Below, piece by piece: positions 43,145 to 51,114 of a DNA stretch of 64,000 bases. How positions within the stretch are numbered: position 1 is the stretch's first letter; each line of letters opens with the position of its first letter. Both the position numbers and the translations under genes were made by a program. Source of the stretch: DASPKT01 sp035626475 (GTDB lineage: Bacteria; Pseudomonadota; Alphaproteobacteria; Azospirillales; Azospirillaceae); contig DASPNP010000053.1 in the NCBI GenBank assembly GCA_035626475.1, positions 124,001 through 188,000 on the forward strand, given 5' to 3'. Below the pieces are notes generated by a model. The model saw only the letters and a program-made list of their open reading frames with translations. It was not told the origin of the DNA and did no database searches.

Positions 43145-44005
43145 TCAGTCCAGGCGCTTCCCCAGCCGCCCGGCCAGATCCTGGATGTACTGCCAGGCGA
43201 CCCGGCCGGAGCGGCTGCCGCGCGTCACCGACCATTCCACCGCGCCGGCCCGCAGCTCCTCCGCGGGCACCGCCAGGTCGAAGGCGGTGGCGTAACCCTC
43301 GACCATGGCGAAGAAGGTCTCCTGGTCGCAATTGTGGAAGCCCAGCCACAGCCCGAACCGGTCGGACAGGCTGACCTTCTCCTCCACCGCCTCGGCCGGG
43401 TTGATGGCGGTGGAGCGCTCATTCTCGATCATGTCGCGCGGCATCAGGTGCCGGCGGTTCGAGGTGGCGTAGAACAGCACGTTGGCCGGCCGCCCCTCGA
43501 CACCGCCCTCCAGCACCGCCTTCAGCGACTTGTAGTGCTGGTCGCCCGTATCGAAGGACAGGTCGTCGCAGAACAGCACGCAACGCCGCTCCGACGCCCG
43601 CACCGCCGCCAGCAGCCGGGGCAGGGACGGGATGTCCTCCCGGTGGATCTCCACCAGCGCCAGGCTGCCGGGCGTCTCGGCGTTCACCGCCGCGTGCACG
43701 GCCTTGACCAGCGAGCTCTTGCCCATGCCGCGCGCGCCCCAGAGCAGGGCGTTGTTGGCCGGCAGGCCCCGGGCGAAGCGGCGCGTGTTCTCCAGCAACT
43801 GGTCGCGCTGCCGCTCCACGCCTTGCAGCAGGCCGATATCGACGCGCGCGACCACCGGCACCGGCTCCAGCCGGCCGGCCTCGGCATGCCACACGAAGGC
43901 GTCGGCCGCCCCGAGGTCGATGGCGGGCGCGGCGGTCGGCGCCAGCCGCTCCAGCGCCTCGGCGATGCGGGTCAGCAGCGGCAGGAGATCGGGTGGCTGG
44001 CTCAT
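43145..44005 (-). CDS. DUF815-family AAA+ ATPase
   Basis: 286 residues. A helical N-terminus, Walker A GARGMGKSSLVKA, Walker B CVLFCDDLSFD, a sensor segment VLFYATSNRRHLMPRD and an arginine-bearing VTRGSRSGRVAWQYIQDL helix. DUF815 proteins are AAA+ ATPases of unsettled function, common beside yajC in alphaproteobacteria. The gene is transcribed away from yajC across a 192-base region, and its stop faces the chemoreceptor stop across 18 bases. Confidence 0.9.
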   Translation of the reverse strand: MSQPPDLLPLLTRIAEALERLAPTAAPAIDLGAADAFVWHAEAGRLEPVPVVARVDIGLLQGVERQRDQLLENTRRFARGLPANNALLWGARGMGKSSLVKAVHAAVNAETPGSLALVEIHREDIPSLPRLLAAVRASERRCVLFCDDLSFDTGDQHYKSLKAVLEGGVEGRPANVLFYATSNRRHLMPRDMIENERSTAINPAEAVEEKVSLSDRFGLWLGFHNCDQETFFAMVEGYATAFDLAVPAEELRAGAVEWSVTRGSRSGRVAWQYIQDLAGRLGKRLD

Positions 44006-44197
44006 CGGGGCACCGATTGCGAAAAGGGAGAGCGCACCCCATATCCGGGACGCCCCGGGACCCTAGCCCCGGCCGGCGGCGCTGCCAAGCGCGGGCGGGT
44101 CCCGTGGGCGGCGGTTTGGGTTGCAAGCCGGCGGACGGCTTGTATAGTCCCGCGGTCACAAGTTCAGCCCCATCCTTGTCCCAACAGGAGTTCCCGG

Positions 44198-44548
44198 ATG
44201 TTCGTCTCCACGGCCCTGGCGCAGACCGCGGGCGCTCCCGCCCCCGGCGGCGCCGAGACCCTGATGTCGCTGCTGCCCCTGGTCCTGATCTTCGTCGTCT
44301 TCTACTTCCTGCTGATCCGTCCGCAGCAGAAGAAGCTGAAGGAGCACCGGTCCATGCTGGACGCGCTGCGCCGCGGCGACCGGGTCGTCACCGGCGGCGG
44401 CATCGTCGGCACGGTGGTGAAGGTCGACGGCGGCGAGGAGCTGACCGTGGAGATCGCCGAGGGCGTCCGGGTCCGCGTCATGCGCGGCACCATCTCCGCC
44501 GTGCTGGCCAAGACCGAGCCGGCCGCCGCCGACGCGGTGAAGAAGTAA
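44198..44548 (+). CDS. yajC: Preprotein translocase subunit YajC
   Basis: 116 residues from MFVSTALAQ; AGGAG precedes the ATG. One membrane helix (LLPLVLIFVVFYFLLIRPQQ) leads into KKLKEHRSMLDALRRGDRVVTGGGIVGTV, the family signature. YajC associates with SecDF-YidC at the translocon. In this lineage secD and secF normally follow directly; here the next gene, 56 bases later, is the Mth938-like gene that usually comes after secF. Confidence 0.94.
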   Translation: MFVSTALAQTAGAPAPGGAETLMSLLPLVLIFVVFYFLLIRPQQKKLKEHRSMLDALRRGDRVVTGGGIVGTVVKVDGGEELTVEIAEGVRVRVMRGTISAVLAKTEPAAADAVKK

Positions 44549-44604
44549 GGTCGACAGGGAGCGGGGCCGTCGCCATATGGCGGTCCTGACGAAGGATCGC
44601 CGCC

Positions 44605-44979
44605 ATGGACGTGACCCCGCTCATCCCCGCCGACCGCAAGGTGATCGACACCTACGGACCCGGCCTGTTCCGCATCTCCAACGAGGTCTACCGGCATCCG
44701 GTCCTGGTCTTTCCGGACCGCGTGGAGCCATGGGCCGTCTCGGCCTGGGACGAAGTGACCGCCGCCAGCCTGGCGGCCGTGGCCGCCTATGTGCCGGCGA
44801 TCGAGTTCCTGCTGATCGGCAGCGGCCCGCGCATGCAGCTTCTGCTGTCGGCCAAGCGCCGGGACATGCAGGCGGCCGGCCTGCGGGCCGACGTGATGGA
44901 CACCGGCGCCGCCTGCCGCACCTATAACGTGCTGCTGTCGGAAGGGCGCCGCGTCGCCGCGGCGCTGCTCCCGGCCTGA
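44605..44979 (+). CDS. Mth938-like (DUF498) protein
   Basis: 124 residues. The fold is recognisable from IDTYGPGLFRISNEVYRHPV, IEFLLIGSGPRMQLL and VMDTGAACRTYNVLLSEGRRVAAALLP, the last being the C-terminal family motif (split here for length). Members are related to complex I assembly factor NDUFAF3, and in alphaproteobacteria they lie beside secDF and an NDUFAF6-like gene; the latter is present at 49678-50523. Likely role: respiratory complex assembly, by analogy. Confidence 0.88.
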   Translation: MDVTPLIPADRKVIDTYGPGLFRISNEVYRHPVLVFPDRVEPWAVSAWDEVTAASLAAVAAYVPAIEFLLIGSGPRMQLLLSAKRRDMQAAGLRADVMDTGAACRTYNVLLSEGRRVAAALLPA

Positions 44980-44983
44980 AACC

Positions 44984-45076
44984 CCGTAGGTCGCATGAAG
45001 CCGCAGGCGCAATGCGATGGGACAAGTCCCGAAGGCCCTTCCTGTCGCATTGCGCTCCGCTCCATGCGACCTTCGG
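44984..45076. repeat. Palindromic intergenic repeat, family 1, copy B
   Basis: The arms CCGTAGGTCGCAT (44984-44996) and ATGCGACCTTCGG (45064-45076) flank the nested CAATGCGAT and GTCGCATTGCG arms. It fills the whole space between the convergent Mth938-like and sodB genes, so it probably acts as a shared hairpin at both 3' ends. It is close to copy A at 855-943 and copy C at 60588-60670. Confidence 0.8.
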
Positions 45077-45082
45077 CTGGCC

Positions 45083-45676
45083 TTACAGGCGCTGCGCCAC
45101 CGTCTCCCAGTTCACCAGATTGTCCAGGAAGGCCTTCAGATAGTCGGCCCGGCGGTTGCGGTAGTCGATATAGTAGGAGTGCTCCCACACGTCGCAGCCC
45201 AGCAGCGCCTTCTGGCCGTGCGCCAGCGGGTTCTCGGCGTTCGGCGTCTTGGTGACCTTCAGCTTGCCGTCCGCATCCTCGACCAGCCAGCACCAGCCGC
45301 TGCCGAACTGCGCCACGCCGGCATCCGAGAAGGCCTTCTTGAAGGCGTCGACGCTGCCGAAGTCGGAGACCAGGCGCTTCTCCAACTCGCCCGGGATCGA
45401 CCCGCCGCCGCTCGGCTTCATCCACTGCCAGAACAGCAGGTGGTTCCAGTGCTGGCCGGCATTGTTGAAGATGCCCTGCCGCTCCGGCTTGCCGAAGCTC
45501 GCCTTGACGATGCTGTCGAGATCCTGGCCTTCCAGCTCGGTGCCGGCGATCAGCTCGTTCAGCTTGGTGACGTAGGCCTGGTGGTGCTTGGAGTGGTGGA
45601 ACTCCAGCGTCTCGGCCGACATGTAGGGCTGCAGCGCCTCGCGGGCATAGGGCAGCGGGGGCAGTTCGAAGGCCAT
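45083..45676 (-). CDS. sodB: Superoxide dismutase (Fe type)
   Basis: 197 residues. Metal ligands: His27 in LEFHHSKHHQAY, the His of GQHWNHLLFWQ, and Asp/His of DVWEHSYYIDY. The AQFGSGWCWLV segment and NNAGQHWNH context favour iron over manganese. No signal peptide, so cytoplasmic. It removes superoxide. It follows hpnE on the same strand with 84 bases between, and ends at the palindromic repeat. Confidence 0.94.
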   Translation of the reverse strand: MAFELPPLPYAREALQPYMSAETLEFHHSKHHQAYVTKLNELIAGTELEGQDLDSIVKASFGKPERQGIFNNAGQHWNHLLFWQWMKPSGGGSIPGELEKRLVSDFGSVDAFKKAFSDAGVAQFGSGWCWLVEDADGKLKVTKTPNAENPLAHGQKALLGCDVWEHSYYIDYRNRRADYLKAFLDNLVNWETVAQRL

Positions 45677-45760
45677 GGGGGGTCCTCTTCGTGGCGGGTT
45701 GCCGGGAAGTGTCGCCCTAGGTAGGCCCCGGCGCCCGATCTGTGAACCCGCCCGACCGAG

Positions 45761-47017
45761 TTACCTCCTGCCGAGCAGCAGCGCCGCGGCCCGGTGTCCC
45801 GACAGCACCGCCCCCTCAATGGTCGCGGGCAGGCCGGTGTCGGTCCAGTCGCCGGCCAGCAGCAGGTTCGCGAACGCCGTGCGCGAAGCCGGCCGCTCGG
45901 CCACGGCGGCCGGCGTCTGCGCCGGCGTCGCCCGCTTCTCCTTCACCACCCGATGCCTCGGGGCGGGGCCTGAGGGGAGGGCGAGGGCGTTGCGGACATC
46001 CTGCCAGATGAGGGCCGCCAGTTCGTCCGAGGGACGCTCGCACAGGGCGTCGGCGGCGCTGACCGTCACCGAGACGACGTCGCCGCGCAGGAACAGCCAC
46101 TCCGCCGTCCCTCCGACCACGCCCAGCAGCCGCGCGCTGCCGGGCAGGGCGGGCGGCGCGGGCAGGCGGTAGTGCAGGTTCAGGATGGCGCGGCAGGGCT
46201 GCGGGCGCACCAGCCCCGGCAGCAGCTCCGCCATGGCCTGGACCGGCAGGGCCAGAACCGCCGAGTCGCCCGCACCCAGCGGCACGCGCACCCCGTCGAA
46301 GGCCAGCGCCGCCACCGCGTTCCCGTCCGTCTCGACCGCCCGCAGCCGCGCCGTCGTCCGCACCGTGGCACCCTGGCGCTCCAGGAACGCCAGGGCCGGG
46401 TCGATGAAGGCCTCCGAAAGCCCCTCATCGGCGACGAAGGGGCGGCACGCCTCGGCGCCGGCCAGCAGGGTGCGGCGCATCACTTCCCAGAGCAGCCGGG
46501 CCGACGCCTCCTCCGGCGCCGTGTTCATCACCGAGACGGCCAGCGGCCGCCACAGCCGCCGCCAGAGGGGGGAGGCCGTGTCGAAGCGGTCGGCGACCGT
46601 GTCGCCCGACCCTGCCGCCGCCAGCCTCAGGAATGCCAGGTGCGCCAGGGCGCCCGCGCCCGGCACCCGCGCGTCCCGGTCCAGCAGCCACAGCGGCAGC
46701 CGCCCGCGCGGCGCCAGGCTCCAGTGCGCGCCGTCGGCGAGGTCGACGAACGGGATGGCGGCCGTGGCGGGTGCCGCGAGGCCGCCGCGCGCGCCCAGCC
46801 GGTCGAGATAGCGGAAAACCTCCGCATTGCCGCCCAGGACCAGATGGTTGCCATTGTCGAGGCGTCGGTCCAGCACCGGGTCGTGGTAGCTGCGGCAGCG
46901 TCCGCCGGCCTGGGGGGCCGCCTCGTACAGCGCCACCCGTCGCCCCGCGGCGGCGAGCGCGGTGGCGCAGGCGAGCCCGGCGAGGCCCGCGCCGACGATG
47001 TGGACCGTGCCGCTCAA
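45761..47017 (-). CDS. hpnE: Hydroxysqualene dehydroxylase
   Basis: 418 residues starting at TTG one base after the stop of the hpnC-hpnD fusion; no ATG or GTG precedes the FAD motif, so coupling by re-initiation is likely. The Rossmann FAD site is VHIVGAGLAGLACATAL with YEAAPQAGGRCRS, and LDNGNHLVLGGN is typical of HpnE. The C-terminus has LLLAGDWTDTGLPATIEGAV, the second FAD contact. It reduces hydroxysqualene to squalene for hopanoid synthesis. No squalene-hopene cyclase gene is in the window. Confidence 0.92.
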   Translation of the reverse strand: MSGTVHIVGAGLAGLACATALAAAGRRVALYEAAPQAGGRCRSYHDPVLDRRLDNGNHLVLGGNAEVFRYLDRLGARGGLAAPATAAIPFVDLADGAHWSLAPRGRLPLWLLDRDARVPGAGALAHLAFLRLAAAGSGDTVADRFDTASPLWRRLWRPLAVSVMNTAPEEASARLLWEVMRRTLLAGAEACRPFVADEGLSEAFIDPALAFLERQGATVRTTARLRAVETDGNAVAALAFDGVRVPLGAGDSAVLALPVQAMAELLPGLVRPQPCRAILNLHYRLPAPPALPGSARLLGVVGGTAEWLFLRGDVVSVTVSAADALCERPSDELAALIWQDVRNALALPSGPAPRHRVVKEKRATPAQTPAAVAERPASRTAFANLLLAGDWTDTGLPATIEGAVLSGHRAAALLLGRR

Positions 47018-47018
47018 T

Positions 47019-48755
47019 TCAGCGCGCCGGCACCCAGCCGGCGGCGCAGCGCAGCGCCACCGAGAACTTCTCGCGGCCGGACAGGCGCGGCCGGCTGTCC
47101 AGGTCGGCCCAGCCGCGCCGGCGCAGCCGCACGAGCAGGCGCTGGTACAGCACCATCATCGCCGCTGCGGCCCAGAGCGAGCGGCCGTTCAGTTCCGCCA
47201 GCGCCCCGCGCGCCTCATGGAAGCGCGCCTCGGCGATGTCGGCGAGATTCTCGCAGACGCCGGGCAGGGCGGGGTGCGACAGCAGCTCCTCCGGCGGCTG
47301 GGCGGTGCCGTCGATCCCGGCGTCGCGCAGAAGCTCGTCCGGCAGGTAGAGCCGGCCCATGCGGGCGTCTTCCCCCACGTCGCGCAGGATGTTGGTCAGC
47401 TGCAGCGCCTCCGCCACCGCCAGCGCGAAGGCGTCCGCGCGCGCATCCGAGTGTCCGAAGATGCGCACCGACAGCATGCCGACCGAGCCCGCGACGCGGC
47501 GGCAATAGAGCGTGAGCTCCTTCAGCGTCGGCGCCACCACGGGACCGTCCAGATCCATCAGCATGCCGTCGATCATGGCGTCGAACTCGGCGCGCGGCAG
47601 CCGGTAGCGCCTGACCGCCTCGCCCATGGCTGACAGCAGCGGCGCCTCGGGTCCCCGCGGCGGCACGGCCGCATAAATCTCGGCCAGGCGCTGGCGCCAG
47701 TCGGCCAGGGCGCTCCGCTTCAGCTCGGGCGGGCCCGGCTCGTCCACGATGTCGTCGACGCGGCGGCAGAAACCGTAGACGGCGAACATGGCGCGCCGCT
47801 GCGCCTCGGGCAGCAGGCGCATCGGCCAGTAGAAGGTGCTGCCGCCCTGGAAGCGCGGCTTGGCGGCGCGCGAGGCCCTGTTGCGGCGCCCGACGCGAAG
47901 CCCCAGCAGAAGTCCCCGGGCGGCGGCCGCGCCGCGGGCCACCGTGCCCAGCTCCACCCGTTCGGCCAGCGGGTCGCGGCGGCGCAGGCGGGCGGACAGC
48001 GTCTGGGCGAGGCGCAGGATGACCGCCGACTCCAGACGCAGCCCGGGGTCGGCGACGAGGCCGGGCAGCAGCGAGGCGCGCTCCAGCAGCCCGTCCACCT
48101 GGTCCAGCGTGCGGTCGATGACGGCGCGCACGGCCGGGCTGGAGCGCGTCTCCACCAGCTGCTCCGGGTCGCCGCCGGCCTCCACGAACCAGGCGGTCGG
48201 CAGGTAGCAGCGCCCCAGCCGCACCCAGTCGTCGCGGCAGTCCTGCAGATGGTTCAGCACCTGCAACGCCGTGCAGAGCGCGTCGGCGGACGCCGCGGCG
48301 GTCAGGTTCTCGCCATGCAGCTCCAGCAGGTAGCGGCCGACGGGATTGGCGGAATAGCGGCAATAGAGGACCAGATCCTGCCAGGTCTTGCAGCGGCCGC
48401 CCTGGGCGTCGCGTCGGAAGGCCTGGAGCATCTGGCGGGCATGCAGGCCGGAAACGCCGGTGGCGGTCAGGCTTGCCTTCAGCTGCAGGGCGGGAGCGAG
48501 CCACGCCTGGTTGCCGGTGCCGCTGACCAGCGCCCGCTCCAGCGCGTCCAGCTGCGCGGTCTTGGCCTCGGGCTCCAGGTGCGGGTCGTCGGCGATGTCG
48601 TCGGCCAGCCGGACGAAGGCATAGAAGGCCATGACATGGGGGCGCAAATGCTTGGGCACCAGCCGCGAGGCGACGGGGAAGTTCTCCTCCGTGGCCCCCT
48701 TGCGGGCGGTCGGCTCGGCCTCGCCGGCGCTGGGGACGGTGCGGAAATCGGCCAT
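47019..48755 (-). CDS. Fused HpnC-HpnD: squalene-precursor synthases in one chain
   Basis: 578 residues holding two complete trans-isoprenyl synthase domains. The N-terminal half (about 1-285) is HpnC-like: FPVASRLVPKHLRPH, first Asp motif D52-D57 (LADDIADDP) and second motif NHLQDCRDDW (D172-D176). The C-terminal half (about 300-578) is HpnD-like: GGSTFYWPMRLLPEAQRR, D334-D338 (RVDDIVDEPG) and LQLTNILRDVGEDARMGR (D459, D463). The join is an Arg-rich stretch at 283-300. The frame is uninterrupted. HpnD makes presqualene diphosphate from farnesyl diphosphate and HpnC converts it to hydroxysqualene, so the fusion would couple consecutive steps. Start chosen at MADFRTV; ATGs 8 and 11 codons upstream are possible. 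Confidence 0.9.
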   Translation of the reverse strand: MADFRTVPSAGEAEPTARKGATEENFPVASRLVPKHLRPHVMAFYAFVRLADDIADDPHLEPEAKTAQLDALERALVSGTGNQAWLAPALQLKASLTATGVSGLHARQMLQAFRRDAQGGRCKTWQDLVLYCRYSANPVGRYLLELHGENLTAAASADALCTALQVLNHLQDCRDDWVRLGRCYLPTAWFVEAGGDPEQLVETRSSPAVRAVIDRTLDQVDGLLERASLLPGLVADPGLRLESAVILRLAQTLSARLRRRDPLAERVELGTVARGAAAARGLLLGLRVGRRNRASRAAKPRFQGGSTFYWPMRLLPEAQRRAMFAVYGFCRRVDDIVDEPGPPELKRSALADWRQRLAEIYAAVPPRGPEAPLLSAMGEAVRRYRLPRAEFDAMIDGMLMDLDGPVVAPTLKELTLYCRRVAGSVGMLSVRIFGHSDARADAFALAVAEALQLTNILRDVGEDARMGRLYLPDELLRDAGIDGTAQPPEELLSHPALPGVCENLADIAEARFHEARGALAELNGRSLWAAAAMMVLYQRLLVRLRRRGWADLDSRPRLSGREKFSVALRCAAGWVPAR

Positions 48756-48846
48756 GGAAAGGGACCTCGCCGGGCGCATCGGGCTCACTGTGCCAGACCC
48801 TGCGTACGCGATGAACCAATCTTTGGATCAATGCCGCGCGGCCACG

Positions 48847-48877
48847 AAAAAGGGGCGGAGCCCGCAGGCCCCGCCCC
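48847..48877 (-). terminator. Rho-independent terminator after the PuuD-like gene
   Basis: CCGCCCC (48871-48877) pairs with GGGGCGG (48852-48858), and on the minus strand the stem is followed by TTTTT. It lies 29 bases past the stop of the gene at 48906-49490 and upstream of the hpnC-hpnD start, so the hopanoid genes need their own promoter in the next 90 bases. Confidence 0.65.
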
Positions 48878-48905
48878 CTCGCACGGTACCGCTGTTCCCA
48901 GGGAC

Positions 48906-49490
48906 TCAGCCGCCGACGGACTGGAAGGTCGCCATGGCGTAGAGCATCGGGATCGACAGCACGAAGTTCGTGCGGCTGGTCAGCATCGCGACGCGGGCGG
49001 CCTTGGCCTTGGTGTCCGCGTCGGCCTCGACCAGGCCCAGCGCCTTCTTCTGGTTCGGCCAGATGATGAACCAGACGTTGAAGGCCATGATCAGCGCCAG
49101 CCACATGCCGACGCCGATCAGCCGGTGGCCCTCGGCCAGCGTCAGCGCCTCGACCAGGTAGCCGCTGAACATGGCAACGAACAGGCCGGTGACGACGGTC
49201 AGCAGCGCCGCCCAGCGGAACCAGAACAGCGCCTCCGGGGCGATGAACTTGGAAACGCCCGGCTTCAGCTCGGCCGGCACCTTCGGCATGGTCGGGATCT
49301 GCACGAAGTTGAAGTAGTAGAGCAGCCCGATCCACAGGATGCCGAAGAAGACGTGCAGGTAGCGGAAGAAGGCCTGCAGGTAGGCCGGCTCGGCGCTGAC
49401 GTTCGCGCCGTGCAGGCCCATCATCAGCGCCACGGCCAGCAGGATGCCCAGCCCCAGCGCGCGATAGAGATTCTCGAGGATGCTTGCCAT
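48906..49490 (-). CDS. PuuD-like (DUF989) membrane protein without cytochrome domain
   Basis: 194 residues from MASILENLYRA. Four to five membrane helices with HVFFGILWIGLLYYFNFVQ and the conserved GMWLALIMAFNVWFIIWPNQ. This corresponds to the integral membrane part of urate hydroxylase PuuD; characterised PuuD adds a C-terminal cytochrome c domain, absent here (no CxxCH). No purine catabolism genes are nearby. It may be an electron-transfer or heme-linked membrane protein of other function. Confidence 0.75.
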   Translation of the reverse strand: MASILENLYRALGLGILLAVALMMGLHGANVSAEPAYLQAFFRYLHVFFGILWIGLLYYFNFVQIPTMPKVPAELKPGVSKFIAPEALFWFRWAALLTVVTGLFVAMFSGYLVEALTLAEGHRLIGVGMWLALIMAFNVWFIIWPNQKKALGLVEADADTKAKAARVAMLTSRTNFVLSIPMLYAMATFQSVGG

Positions 49491-49677
49491 TGTTCTTAGT
49501 CCCTCCCAATGCAGGAAACGCCCTGCCGGATGGGCTGGACTGTAAGACGCTACTCCGAAAGTGCAAGCCCGCACGCGCAGTCGGTACTTCGTTTGGTGGC
49601 GCCTTGCGGCCGAGAGCGGTGGCAATCCAGCCGCATCGGGTCCATATAGGGGCCGGTCCCGCCGCCTTGCCGAAGAC

Positions 49678-50523
49678 ATGTCCGACACGACGCTCTCCTA
49701 CTGCGGGCAGGAAGTCCGCCGCCACGACAATGACCGCTTCCTCACCGCGCTGTTCGCCCCGGCGGAGCTGCGGGAGGATCTGTTCGCGCTCTATGCCTTC
49801 AACACGGAGATCGCGCGGACCCGGGAGGTGGTGACCGAGCCAATGCTGGGCCAGATCCGGCTGCAATGGTGGCGCGAGAGCGTGGAGGGCATCTATGAGG
49901 GCCAGCCGCGCCGGCACGAGGTGGTGACGGCCCTGGCCGCCGCCGTCGAACGGGGGGGCCTGTCGCGGCCACTTCTGGAACGCCTGGTCGACGCGCGTGA
50001 GGCCGACCTGGACGACGCGCCGCCCAAGACGCTGGCTTGTCTGGTCAACTACGCCGAATCGACCTCCTCCCCCCTGGTGCAGCTGGCGCTGCAGGCGGCG
50101 GATGCGCGCGGCGAGGCGGCGATGGCGGCCGGCCGCCATGTCGGCATCGCTTACTCGCTGACCGGAATCCTGCGCAGCGTGCCGCACCTGGCGCGCGCCC
50201 ACCGGACCCGCCTGCCGGCCGATCTGCTGGCGAAACACGGGGTCAGCGAACCCCGCCTGTTCGACCTCAAGCCGCAGGAGAGCATCCGGGAGCTGGTCCG
50301 CGAGGTGGCGGAGGTCGCCCGCAGCCATCTGGCGGAGGCGCGGAGCCGCCGGGCGGAGGTGCCGAAGGCGGCGCTGCCGGCCCTGCTGCCGGCCGTGCTG
50401 GCGGAGCTCTATCTCGATGTGCTGGCGAAGGCGGGACACGATCCCTTCGCGCCGCGCGTGGCGCTGGCCCATCCGCTGCGGCACGCCAAGCTCGCCTGGC
50501 GGTCGCTGCTGGGGCGCTGGTAG
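49678..50523 (+). CDS. Squalene/phytoene synthase-fold protein, NDUFAF6-like
   Basis: 281 residues from MSDTTLSYCG. The fold is that of isoprenyl synthases (LREDLFALYAFNTEIARTR, GQIRLQWWRESVEGIYEG, AYSLTGILRSVPHLA), but both Asp-rich metal motifs are missing (NTEIA instead of DDxxD, GILRSV instead of xxxRDxxxD). That makes catalysis of prenyl coupling unlikely and matches the NDUFAF6-type complex I assembly factors. With the Mth938 gene (NDUFAF3-like) it forms the usual assembly-factor neighbourhood, here separated by the hopanoid and sodB genes. Confidence 0.85.
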   Translation: MSDTTLSYCGQEVRRHDNDRFLTALFAPAELREDLFALYAFNTEIARTREVVTEPMLGQIRLQWWRESVEGIYEGQPRRHEVVTALAAAVERGGLSRPLLERLVDAREADLDDAPPKTLACLVNYAESTSSPLVQLALQAADARGEAAMAAGRHVGIAYSLTGILRSVPHLARAHRTRLPADLLAKHGVSEPRLFDLKPQESIRELVREVAEVARSHLAEARSRRAEVPKAALPALLPAVLAELYLDVLAKAGHDPFAPRVALAHPLRHAKLAWRSLLGRW

Positions 50524-50526
50524 GGT

Positions 50527-51063
50527 TCAGCCGCCGGCGTAGTCCTGTGCCAGCTTGTGGCGGCGGCGGTGCAGAGCCTTCAGCTCCTCGCGCAGCTGCT
50601 CAGCCTGGGCGGAGGAGGCGGCGCCGGCCTTGTCGGCGAAGTCCTTGTACGCGCCGGCCAGCTTGACGATCTCGCCATCGCCGGTGCCCATGTTGGCCGC
50701 CGCCCGCATCAGGTCGCCATAGGCGTCCAGCGCGGCCGCGGCCTGGTCCGCCGGATGCTCCGGCTGATCGCCGCGGCCATGCGGGCCGTTTTCGGCCGTC
50801 TCCTCGGTCTCTGCCGGCTTGTCCCCGATCAGGTAGTTCAGCACCTTCTCGGAATTCTCGGGTTGGGCCAGGGTGTGGATGACCTGCTTCACGTCGGCGT
50901 AGTTGTCGGCGAGCAGGAAGACGACGACCAGCGTCGCCACCAGCCGCGGCCCAAGGTCCAGCCACAGCTTCAGCGTTTCCAGCCGGCTCGGCGCGGCGGT
51001 TTCGCTCGCGCGCTCGGGGAGGCCATGGACGGCGCGGGGACGGGAAGGCAGGGCATCGGTCAT
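50527..51063 (-). CDS. Single-helix membrane protein of unknown function
   Basis: 178 residues. About 30 polar N-terminal residues, one membrane helix (LGPRLVATLVVVFLLADNYA), an acidic disordered middle (ETEETAENGPHGRGDQPE) and a long C-terminal helix with heptad-like charge pattern (EQLREELKALHRRRHKL), perhaps a coiled coil. No domain is recognised. The gene follows trmFO on the same strand after 51 bases. Confidence 0.7.
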   Translation of the reverse strand: MTDALPSRPRAVHGLPERASETAAPSRLETLKLWLDLGPRLVATLVVVFLLADNYADVKQVIHTLAQPENSEKVLNYLIGDKPAETEETAENGPHGRGDQPEHPADQAAAALDAYGDLMRAAANMGTGDGEIVKLAGAYKDFADKAGAASSAQAEQLREELKALHRRRHKLAQDYAGG

Positions 51064-51114
51064 GCCCTATCTTCCCAGGGAGTACCCCGTCAGGCAATAC
51101 ATGCCAAAGGTTAG

